From NCBI GenBank assembly GCA_902491895.1, contig CABUJH010000009.1, positions 1-49,894 of the forward strand: DNA of 49,894 nt, given 5' to 3'. The notes beneath the pieces are model-generated. The model worked only from the letters and a program-made list of their open reading frames with translations. It searched no databases and had not been told where the DNA came from. The DNA is from an uncultured Collinsella sp. GTDB taxonomy: Bacteria > Actinomycetota > Coriobacteriia > Coriobacteriales > Coriobacteriaceae. The position numbers and the translations under genes are program-made. Of the stretch, positions 43,469 through 49,894 are shown piece after piece. Position 1 is the stretch's first letter. Each line of letters opens with the position of its first letter.

Positions 43469-44047
43469 TTAGGCGAAGGTGATCTCGCCGGTCTCGCAGT
43501 CCATATCGGCGATACGGGCCAGGCTCTCAACGCGGAAGCCGCGCTCGCGGAGCTTATCGCCACCGCCCTGGAAGCCCTTCTCCACCGCAATGCCAATACC
43601 GGACACCTCGGCACCCGCAGCCTCGCAGATCTTGATTAGGCCCTCGAGCGCGCAGCCGTTGGCCAGGAAGTCGTCGATAATCAGGACCTTGTCGCCCTCG
43701 GACAGGAAGCGCTTGCCAACGATGACCGGGTACTCCTTCTGCTTGGTAAAGGAGTAGATGGTCGTGGCATACTGCTCGCCGTCGAGGTTGATGGACTGCG
43801 CCTTCTTGGCAAAGACAACCGGCACGCCGCCAAAATGCTGGGCCGCGATGCAAGCCATGCCAATGCCCGAAGCCTCGATCGTCAGGATCTTGTTGATCTC
43901 GACGCCCTCGAACAGACGGGCCCACTCGGCACCCATGTGGTCAAACAGCTCAACGTCGCACTGGTGGTTGAGGAAGGCATCAACCTTAAGGACATTACCG
44001 GCCTTTACGATGCCGTCATGGCGAATACGATCCTCAAGCTCCTGCAT
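43469..44047 (-). CDS. xpt: Xanthine phosphoribosyltransferase
   Basis: Xpt converts xanthine and PRPP to XMP for purine salvage. The 192-residue protein begins MQELEDRIRHDGIVK and has the PRPP-binding signature KVLIIDDFLANGCAL and ILTIEASGIGMACIAA. Length equals that of the family. The ribosome site AGAAGGGG lies near the ATG. No purine riboswitch was recognised in the 160 bases upstream, although xpt genes in Firmicutes often have one. Confidence 0.94.
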   Translation of the reverse strand: MQELEDRIRHDGIVKAGNVLKVDAFLNHQCDVELFDHMGAEWARLFEGVEINKILTIEASGIGMACIAAQHFGGVPVVFAKKAQSINLDGEQYATTIYSFTKQKEYPVIVGKRFLSEGDKVLIIDDFLANGCALEGLIKICEAAGAEVSGIGIAVEKGFQGGGDKLRERGFRVESLARIADMDCETGEITFA

Positions 44048-44207
44048 GGCGCAACCCCTTCTCGCGGCAACGATACCGCGCGATTAATAAACGTTGTTCG
44101 ATAGTCTACCACGGACCGACCCCCGCCCGCCCCACAAGCCGCATCGCACCATAAAGCTGCAAGACCAGTAGATAGGCCCAATTCGTGGCATACAGCCTCC
44201 CAAGACG

Positions 44208-45512
44208 CTAATAGCGGACGCGGATCCTCACCAAACGCACCATGGCGAGCGCAAAGCCCACAGCGGCCACAGCCATGAGCACGTAGAACACCGAACGGAA
44301 ACCAAACAGGAACACATCCGGACGGCCTGCAACAAAACTGGTCACGGCCTCGCCCATCGCCACGCTCATCTGCCCATACAGGATATGCGACGCCGCCGTA
44401 ATGCCCACTGCCATACCCGCATAGCGCGCCAGGCTACCCAGGCTGCCCGCAAAGCCGAGCGCTTCGCGCGGAGCCGAGCCCATGTACAGCGAGTTGTTAG
44501 GACTCTGGAAAATCGACGTACCGCACGACATAAACGCGACACAGCACACGATCACAGGGATAGAAGAGTGCTCATCGAGCGTGCTTACCGCAAAAAGACC
44601 GCATACGTACACGCCCAGGCCGACCGCCGTGGGGCCCTCGCAGCCAACACGGTCCGAAACCGTACCCGAAAGCGGTCCGATAAAGGCATTCACCATCGGC
44701 AGTGCCAAAAAGAGCAGTCCGGAAATGTCAGAACCAAAGCCGTGGGCGTCCTGAAAATAGAACGGCAGAATAAACTCGGATGCGCCAATGCCAACGAACA
44801 CGATGAGCATGCAGGCAAGGTTGATAGTGAAGGCCGAATTTGCAAAGCAGCGACGAGCAGCCTCGATCAGGGACATGGGGCGCTCGCCGGCCTCCGGCTT
44901 AACATGCGGCAGCGTGTAGAGCCCCACGATAAACGAGATGACGCCGATGGGCAGGTTGATGAGGAAAATGCTCTCCCAGGGAAAGCTTGCCACCAGCATG
45001 CCGCCGAGCACGGGGCCACACATCATGCCGAGGGCCACGAAGGTCGCAAGAATACCCATGGCACGACCGCGCTCGCGAGCCGGAAACGACTCGGTGATGA
45101 TACCCATGTTGTTGGCCATGGCCGCCGCGCAACCGACGCCCTGAACGATGCGTGCCAGAATAAGAACTTCGAGCGAGGCCGAAAGGCCGCAAAGCAGCGA
45201 ACCGGCCGTAAAGACGATTACGCCCAGCTGGAATACGCCGACCTTGCCGCGCACGTCGCCCAGGCGGCCAAACGGCAGCATAGCCACGCACGTCGCAAGC
45301 AGATACACCGAGCTCACCAGCTGAATGCGATCGAGGCCCACGCCCAGCTCCTTTTGCATCACGGGCAGCGCCACGGTCACGACGGTCGAATCCAGACACG
45401 ACATAAACGTCATGATGAGCACGGTAAACAGAATCGCCCATTTGTTCTTGCCATGGGTGTCGCCCTCTAGAGCAATGTGCTCGCGGCGCAGCTGCTCTGC
45501 AGTTTTCTCCAT
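44208..45512 (-). CDS. MFS exporter, DHA2 (EmrB/QacA) family
   Basis: The 434-residue protein has about 12 to 14 helices and family motifs MTFMSCLDSTVVTVALPVM (motif D1-like), GRLGDVRGKV (motif A), and LARIVQGVGCAAAM (motif B/C). It is a proton-driven exporter, most likely of drugs or toxic compounds; substrate unknown. The ATG at 45512 has AAAGG six bases upstream, and the ATG at 45518 would touch the ribosome site. It follows metY after a strong terminator, so it is probably an independent unit. Confidence 0.9.
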   Translation of the reverse strand: MEKTAEQLRREHIALEGDTHGKNKWAILFTVLIMTFMSCLDSTVVTVALPVMQKELGVGLDRIQLVSSVYLLATCVAMLPFGRLGDVRGKVGVFQLGVIVFTAGSLLCGLSASLEVLILARIVQGVGCAAAMANNMGIITESFPARERGRAMGILATFVALGMMCGPVLGGMLVASFPWESIFLINLPIGVISFIVGLYTLPHVKPEAGERPMSLIEAARRCFANSAFTINLACMLIVFVGIGASEFILPFYFQDAHGFGSDISGLLFLALPMVNAFIGPLSGTVSDRVGCEGPTAVGLGVYVCGLFAVSTLDEHSSIPVIVCCVAFMSCGTSIFQSPNNSLYMGSAPREALGFAGSLGSLARYAGMAVGITAASHILYGQMSVAMGEAVTSFVAGRPDVFLFGFRSVFYVLMAVAAVGFALAMVRLVRIRVRY

Positions 45513-45535
45513 ATCCATCCTTTCGAGTGGCGCAA

Positions 45536-45584
45536 CACAAAAACGGGGCCCCATCGCCTGCGAACAGTTGCGATTGGGGTCCCG
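45536..45584 (-). terminator. Rho-independent terminator after metY
   Basis: CGGGGCCCCATCGC (45544-45557) pairs with GCGATTGGGGTCCCG (45570-45584), with one bulge and one G-T pair. On the minus strand TTTTTGTG follows. Confidence 0.92.
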
Positions 45585-45652
45585 CCTACGGAATCGGAAC
45601 GAAAGGTCGCCGAAGCTTTCTGCCAGCATCGGCGCCTTGTGCGAACGCTAGC

Positions 45653-46936
45653 CTAGCACTGCTCGAGCGCCTGCTCAAGGTCGGCAATCAGATCGGCCGT
45701 GTCCTCGAGGCCGCACGACAGGCGCACCATGTCGGCGGAAATGCCACAGGCGATGAGCTCCTCATCGTTCATCTGGCGATGCGTGGCATTAGCGGGATGC
45801 AGGCAGCAAGTGCGGGCGTCGGCCACGTGCGTGGCAATCTGGGCGAGCTTGAGGCTCTTCATAAAGGTCTCGGCCGCCGCGCGACCACCGTTAAAGCCAA
45901 AGCTCACGACGCCGCAGGTACCGTTGGGCATGTACTTCTGAGCCAGGTCATAGTACTTGTCGCCCTCCAGGCCCGGATAGCTCACGAAGCGCACCTTGGG
46001 ATGGCTCTGCAGGAACTTGGCAACGGCCAGGCCGTTCTCGCAATGACGCGGCATACGCACGTGCAGGCTCTCGAGCGAGCTGTTCAGGAAAAACGCCGCC
46101 TGAGGGTTCTGCATGGGACCGAGGTCGCGCATGAGCTGCGCGGTGGCCTTGGTAATGAAGGCGCCCTCGCGACCGAACTTCTCGGCATACGTCACGCCGT
46201 GGTAGCTCTCGTCGGGCGTGGTGAGACCCGGGAACTTGTCCGCATGAGCCATCCAGTCAAACTGGCCGTGGTCGACGATCACGCCGCCCAGGTAGGCAGC
46301 ATGCCCATCCATGTACTTGGTGGTGGAGTGCGTAACGATGTCGGCGCCCCACTCAAAGGGACGGCACATCACGGGCGTCGGGAAGGTGTTGTCGACCATC
46401 AGCGGCACGCCGTGGTCATGCGCGGCCTTGGCAAAGCGCTCAATATCGAGCACGGCAAGGGCAGGGTTGGCAATCGTCTCGCCAAAGACGAGCTTGGTAT
46501 TGGGCTCAAAGGCTGCCTCGAGCTCCTCGTCGGTGCAGTCGGGGGCAACGAACGTGCAGGTCAGACCCATGCGCTCCATGGTATGGGCGAGCAGGTTGTA
46601 GGTACCGCCGTAGATAGCAGAGCTCGCGACCACGTGATCGCCGGCACCGGCCACGTTAAAGATCGCGAGGAAATTCGCCGCCATGCCCGAGCTCGTGAGC
46701 ATCGCGGCAGTGCCGCCCTCCATCTCGCAGATCTTGGCGGCAACCAGGTCGCACGTAGGATTCTGCAGACGGCTATAGAAGTAGCCCGACTCCTCCAGAT
46801 CAAAAAGCTTGCCCATGTGCTCGGACGTGTCGTACTTCCACGTGGTGGACTGGTAGATAGGCACCTGACGCGGCTCCGCATCACCCGGGCGATAACCGCC
46901 CTGAACACACGTCGTACCGATGGTCTGCTCGCTCAT
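45653..46936 (-). CDS. metY: O-acetylhomoserine sulfhydrylase / Cys-Met PLP enzyme
   Basis: The 427-residue PLP enzyme belongs to the Cys/Met metabolism family. The PLP lysine is in STTKYMDGHA (residue 207); the segments SSGMAANFLAIF and NPTCDLVAAKICEMEGG are typical of O-acetylhomoserine sulfhydrylases. It would make homocysteine or methionine from activated homoserine and sulfide. A methionine gamma-lyase is a less likely alternative. ATG at 46936 follows GGGAG. A short hairpin (AACCCA/TGGGTT) lies upstream, but no SAM riboswitch was recognised. Confidence 0.9.
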   Translation of the reverse strand: MSEQTIGTTCVQGGYRPGDAEPRQVPIYQSTTWKYDTSEHMGKLFDLEESGYFYSRLQNPTCDLVAAKICEMEGGTAAMLTSSGMAANFLAIFNVAGAGDHVVASSAIYGGTYNLLAHTMERMGLTCTFVAPDCTDEELEAAFEPNTKLVFGETIANPALAVLDIERFAKAAHDHGVPLMVDNTFPTPVMCRPFEWGADIVTHSTTKYMDGHAAYLGGVIVDHGQFDWMAHADKFPGLTTPDESYHGVTYAEKFGREGAFITKATAQLMRDLGPMQNPQAAFFLNSSLESLHVRMPRHCENGLAVAKFLQSHPKVRFVSYPGLEGDKYYDLAQKYMPNGTCGVVSFGFNGGRAAAETFMKSLKLAQIATHVADARTCCLHPANATHRQMNDEELIACGISADMVRLSCGLEDTADLIADLEQALEQC

Positions 46937-47120
46937 ATCCAACTCCCTTACTTGGGTTTTGTTTTATTCGGTTCACGATACCGCTACCGCACACCCCTCT
47001 CAACCCATCCCCAAGGTGGGTTATGAGACAAATTGATCAGGGTATTTATCTCAAGCCTTGGGCATTTGCTCGATAGATAAAAATGAGGCATACATGAAGC
47101 TCTCGATGATTACGTGCACC

Positions 47121-47152
47121 GTCACGGGTACCATAGGCGGGTACACCGTGAC
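47121..47152 (+). promoter_or_regulatory. Inverted repeat just upstream of the C_GCAxxG_C_C gene
   Basis: GTCACGG plus GTACC (47121-47132) pairs with GGTAC plus CCGTGAC (47140-47152), with one bulged A and a seven-base loop. It ends two bases before the ribosome site AAGGAG. It could be an operator or a leader hairpin that affects translation. Confidence 0.5.
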
Positions 47153-47165
47153 CAAGGAGACAACG

Positions 47166-47612
47166 ATGAAGCAAATCGATACGGCCCAGCTCGACATCAC
47201 CGCCTGTCAGGCGCAAGCTGCCGAATACCACGCCCGCGGCTTTAACTGCGCCCAGGCCGTCGCCTGCACGCTCGCGCCCGCCGTCGGGCTCGACCCCCAG
47301 ATCGCCTTTACCCTCACCGAGGGCTTTGGTGCCGGCATGGGCGGCATGACCGAAACCTGCGGCGCCATCTCGGGCGCCGTGGCCATCATGGGCTTTGTAA
47401 TGAGCGACGGCATGGAAAACCCCAAGACCAAGGGCCAGACCTACAAGCTGTCGCGCGAGATCGCCAAGCGTTTTGGCGAGAAGAACACGACGACCGTCTG
47501 CGGCACGCTCAAGGGCGTCGGATCGGATAAGGGTCCGCTCCGCAGCTGCCCTGGCTGCATCGACGATGCCGTCGCGATCGCCTGCGATGTGCTAAAGCAG
47601 CTCGCCGAGTAA
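47166..47612 (+). CDS. C_GCAxxG_C_C family redox protein
   Basis: The 148-residue protein has the family pattern of spaced cysteines: FNCAQAV, TCGAISGAVAIMG, VCGTLKG and CPGCIDD. The name comes from these motifs. Members are common in strict anaerobes and are thought to bind metal or act in redox, but no reaction is known. ATG at 47166 follows AAGGAG by six bases. A longer reading from 47094 is possible but would include the inverted repeat. It stands alone between metY and the YigZ gene. Confidence 0.85.
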   Translation: MKQIDTAQLDITACQAQAAEYHARGFNCAQAVACTLAPAVGLDPQIAFTLTEGFGAGMGGMTETCGAISGAVAIMGFVMSDGMENPKTKGQTYKLSREIAKRFGEKNTTTVCGTLKGVGSDKGPLRSCPGCIDDAVAIACDVLKQLAE

Positions 47613-47623
47613 ACGGCAGCAAC

Positions 47624-47675
47624 GGAAAAACAAAGGCCGGCGTGCGCTTGGGATCCATCCAAAAGTACGCTGGCC
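47624..47675 (-). terminator. Terminator of the YigZ-family gene
   Basis: GGCCGGCGT (47635-47643) pairs with ACGCTGGCC (47667-47675), with one G-T pair and a long loop. On the minus strand TTTGTTTTTCC follows. Confidence 0.7.
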
Positions 47676-47682
47676 GTCGCCG

Positions 47683-48318
47683 TTAGAACTCGGCAAATTC
47701 GGGGGCGCCGACCTCAATCTCCTCGCGCCCCGCCATAAGCTCGCGCATCTTAGCGCAAAACGGCTCCTGCTCCCCCGCCTTAAACACCAAATGAATCGTC
47801 ACGGCATCCGCGTAATCGGTATCCGAAACCTTGGCGCCCGAATCCTGCGCCAGGCGAAGCACCTGTTCGTATTGCGGATAGGCCACATGAACATCAACGG
47901 GCACAACGCTCGTCATCTCAACGATCTGTCCAGCCTCCTGAGCCGCGGCCACCGCCGCCTGCGTCGCCGCGGTATAGGCGCGCACCAAGCCACCGGGCCC
48001 TAACAGCGTGCCACCAAAATAGCGCGTCACTACGCAGCAAACATTTTTGAGTTCCGCGCCACGCAACACCTCGAGCGTCGGCATACCGCTCGTGCGGCTC
48101 GGCTCACCATCATCGCTCTGGCGCTCGCGTCCATCGACTAAAATCCACGCGGGAACATTGTGTCGAGCGTCGTAATGACGCTTGCGAACCATCTCGATAA
48201 AGGCATTCGCCTCATCCTCGGACTCAATATGGACCAGTTGGGCAATAAAACGGCTCTTGCGGTCCACAAACTCGCCCGAAGCCTCAATATTCGATTGCAG
48301 AGTAAAATAGCTGTCCAA
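47683..48318 (-). CDS. yigZ: YigZ/IMPACT family protein
   Basis: The 211-residue protein has the UPF0029 N-terminal domain with KSRFIAQLVHIESEDEANAF, RHYDARHNVPAW, DDGEPSRTSGMPTLEVL and RYFGGTLLGPGGLVRAY, followed by the short second domain typical of YigZ. Roles proposed for the family concern translation control, but its function in bacteria is unclear. No ATG fits the family start; TTG at 48318, five bases after GAGGGG, is the best candidate. Confidence 0.88.
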   Translation of the reverse strand: MDSYFTLQSNIEASGEFVDRKSRFIAQLVHIESEDEANAFIEMVRKRHYDARHNVPAWILVDGRERQSDDGEPSRTSGMPTLEVLRGAELKNVCCVVTRYFGGTLLGPGGLVRAYTAATQAAVAAAQEAGQIVEMTSVVPVDVHVAYPQYEQVLRLAQDSGAKVSDTDYADAVTIHLVFKAGEQEPFCAKMRELMAGREEIEVGAPEFAEF

Positions 48319-48433
48319 CAAAGCCCCTCAACAACAAGCAAAGCAACAAACAGCCTCAATAATACGGCAAAGACAGAACCGTTGTCCTCGCCGACAAGAA
48401 CGGAAACGCCAATAATGCCGTCACCAACAGCGA

Positions 48434-48532
48434 GAACCCGTCAGCGCGAGCAAGGTGCCTTGAAAGACGAGGGCATTGACCTTATGGTCATGCCCGAAGG
48501 CTTGTAAGGCAGATTGCCGCGCTGACGGGTTC
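48434..48532. ncRNA. Candidate structured RNA of three nested helices
   Basis: Fifteen perfect pairs (48434-48448 with 48518-48532) enclose TGCCTT/AAGGCA (48456-48461 with 48506-48511), which encloses GGGCAT-GACC with GGTC-ATGCCC (48471-48495) closed by TTAT. The element lies between the YigZ gene and RNase P RNA. It does not match SRP RNA (no GGAA loop motif) and is shorter than 6S RNA. Strand is not known. Confidence 0.4.
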
Positions 48533-48551
48533 GCAGCGTCAACATAGTTGC

Positions 48552-48914
48552 CAAGTGGGCCTATAAGCCGGGTTCTGTCGTGAACGGTCATTTATCTTGT
48601 CTGCACGTTACCGTGCAGCTCCACGCACGCTACCCGAACGCGGACCGGGCCGGCCCATAGCGTTCCTATTCGCGCTTGCTCCGGATGGGGCTTGCCAAGC
48701 CGCCGTGTTGCCACGACGCTGGTGGTCTCTTACACCACCGTTTCAGCTTTTCCCTTTACGCCTTGCGGCGCAGGTGGGAGTCTTCTTTTCTGCGGCGCTT
48801 TCCGTCGGATCACTCCGCCCGGCCGTTAGCCGGCATCCCGCCCTCTGGAGCCCGGACTTTCCTCACGCGTACTGCAAGCAGCACATCGCGCGACCGTCTG
48901 GCCCACTCAGCAGT
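48552..48914 (-). ncRNA. rnpB: RNase P RNA, bacterial class A
   Basis: RNase P RNA is the ribozyme that trims the 5' ends of tRNA precursors. Read on the minus strand, the sequence begins GAGTGGGCCAGACGGTCGC, contains the conserved GAGGAAAGTCCGGGCTCC region, and ends ACAGAACCCGGCTTATAGG. Helix P1 forms between AGTGGGCC and GGCCCACT. The ends are set by P1 and are accurate to a few bases. Its size (about 360 nt) fits class A. Confidence 0.95.
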
Positions 48915-48994
48915 GCAAGAGTGTAACACACCGTTGCCGCAGGCAATGGCACAACGCAAACGCTCGACACGATAAACCAAGAACCGCCATGCGC

Positions 48995-49110
48995 TACAAT
49001 GGTCCTGTCGATGGGCAACGTCGTCAGTCGAGACGCGACCGCGCTCCACACCCCTCCGTCTACTCGGTGTGTTCCCGCCTCCTCCCCGAGGCGGGATGTC
49101 GGCATTTTTT
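48995..49110 (+). ncRNA. Possible small RNA with two hairpins
   Basis: A TACAAT box is followed by about 100 bases containing CACACC/GGTGTG (49047-49071) and TCCCGCCTC/GAGGCGGGA (49073-49096), then six T residues at 49105-49110. The T run is nine bases after the last stem, so the terminator is imperfect, and no -35 box is clear. No known RNA family was recognised. Confidence 0.3.
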
Positions 49111-49175
49111 CATGCACCGACAACCAAATAGCTTGTGGATAGCATGGGCAGCATCATGCATCTCGGCACCAAATG

Positions 49176-49210
49176 CAAAAAGGGACCCGTCCATTGCGGA
49201 CGGGTCCCTT
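49176..49210 (-). terminator. Rho-independent terminator of rpsA
   Basis: AAGGGACCCGTCC (49180-49192) pairs exactly with GGACGGGTCCCTT (49198-49210). On the minus strand a run of five T follows the stem. Confidence 0.95.
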
Positions 49211-49234
49211 AAAACAAGTGATCGTCAAACCGAT

Positions 49235-49894
49235 TTACTCGGCGTCGGTCTCCTCGTCCTTCTTCTCGGAAGGCAGCGGGGTAACCTCGATCTCGACACC
49301 CAGAGTCTCAGCAGCGGACTTCATGGACAGGGAGATACGACGACGGTCGAGGTCGATCTCCATGACCTTGACCTGAACCTTGTCGCCCACATGGGTGACC
49401 TGAGAAGGCTGATCGACGTGCTTGTTGGCCATCTCGGAGATGTGCACCAGGCCCTCGATGCCCTCGCCCAGGTCGACGAAAGCGCCGAACGGGACAAGCT
49501 TGGTCACAGTGCCCTCGACGATAGCGCCGACGGGGTACTTCTTGACCAGTGCGCGCCACGGATCCTCGGTGGTCTGCTTGAGACCCAGGGAGATGCGCTC
49601 GCGGTTGAGATCGACGTCGAGAACCTCGACCTCGACCTCCTGGCCGACCTTGACAACCTCGGAAGGATGGTTGACGTGGTTCCAGGAGAGCTCGGAGATG
49701 TGGATGAGGCCGTCGATACCGCCGAGGTCAACGAAGGCGCCGAAGTCGACGATGGAGGAAACGGTGCCCTGGAGACGCATACCAGACTTGAGCTTGGACA
49801 GGATCTCGGAGCGCTCGGCCTTACGGGACTCCTCGAGCACGACGCGACGGGAGAGGACAACGTTGTTGCGGTTGCGGTCCATCTCGATAACGCG
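49235..49894 (-). CDS. rpsA: 30S ribosomal protein S1 (5' end outside window)
   Basis: The visible 219 C-terminal residues contain two complete S1 RNA-binding repeats, GMRLQGTVSSIVDFGAFVDL and GAIVEGTVTKLVPFGAFVDL, each followed by GLIHISEL or GLVHISEM. S1 binds mRNA on the ribosome to help initiation. The reading frame runs to the window edge without a start, so more repeats lie outside. The acidic tail ends SEKKDEETDAE. A strong terminator follows. It could in principle be an S1-domain relative, but repeat sequence and order fit RpsA. Confidence 0.93.
   Translation of the reverse strand, partial: RVIEMDRNRNNVVLSRRVVLEESRKAERSEILSKLKSGMRLQGTVSSIVDFGAFVDLGGIDGLIHISELSWNHVNHPSEVVKVGQEVEVEVLDVDLNRERISLGLKQTTEDPWRALVKKYPVGAIVEGTVTKLVPFGAFVDLGEGIEGLVHISEMANKHVDQPSQVTHVGDKVQVKVMEIDLDRRRISLSMKSAAETLGVEIEVTPLPSEKKDEETDAE

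Larger units (their letters stand above)
48915..49234. other. Intergenic region between rnpB and rpsA
   Basis: This 320-base gap contains the rnpB promoter side, a TACAAT box at 48995-49000 on the plus strand, two hairpins at 49047-49071 and 49073-49096, and the rpsA terminator at 49176-49210. No protein gene is supported in it. Confidence 0.6.

Noticed and set aside
44048..44207. Purine riboswitch upstream of xpt
   Set aside because: The conserved purine-aptamer core could not be found in this gap.
46937..47093. SAM riboswitch upstream of metY
   Set aside because: Only a short AACCCA/TGGGTT hairpin is present; no SAM-aptamer core was seen.
48434..48532. SRP 4.5S RNA or 6S RNA
   Set aside because: The SRP GGAA loop motif is missing and the element is too short and lacks the central bubble of 6S RNA.

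Overview
This window looks like part of the chromosome of a high-GC gut anaerobe of the Coriobacteriia, most likely Collinsella. That placement is inferred from base composition, from the formate and hydrogen gene set, and from general resemblance of the proteins. No 16S rRNA gene is present to settle it.

Positions 1-23614, almost all on the minus strand, hold a formate-hydrogen block. In transcription order it runs: HydN-like ferredoxin, selenocysteine formate dehydrogenase (fdhF, UGA at codon 140 with a SECIS hairpin), a ten-gene Hyd-4-type hydrogenase set hyfA-J, the hydrogenase maturation protease hycI (frameshifted here), focA, an orphan molybdopterin oxidoreductase, selA, selB, tRNA-Sec (selC), mobA and a cysteine-rich DUF3343 protein. 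Upstream-truncated gdhA closes the left edge. The block supplies an enzyme that splits formate to CO2 and H2, its formate channel, and much of the machinery that inserts selenocysteine and builds the Mo cofactor.

Positions 23615-26557 are an accessory stretch. It holds a RelB/DinJ-like antitoxin with a PIN toxin, an AbiEi/DUF559-like protein flanked by two copies of a palindromic repeat, and tRNA-Gly and tRNA-Pro. brnQ follows.

Positions 27936-34393 form a second selenium operon on the minus strand: double-cubane-type reductase and its ATPase activator, a family 4 glycosyltransferase, selD (itself a selenoprotein, UGA at codon 17), yedF, a second DUF3343 gene, and a class V cysteine desulfurase, ending in a strong terminator. 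The glycosyltransferase overlaps selD, which raises the untested possibility of a selenosugar pathway. Positions 34774-40236 carry molybdate uptake (modABC, with an unusual N-terminal domain on ModB) and Mo-cofactor genes moaB and moeA.

The right end (40447-49894) is mostly housekeeping: a CLC anion transporter, a lipid kinase, a release-factor-like protein, xpt, an MFS exporter, an O-acetylhomoserine sulfhydrylase, a C_GCAxxG_C_C family protein, a YigZ family protein, RNase P RNA and the 3' part of rpsA. Several palindrome families and two possible unassigned structured RNAs lie between genes.
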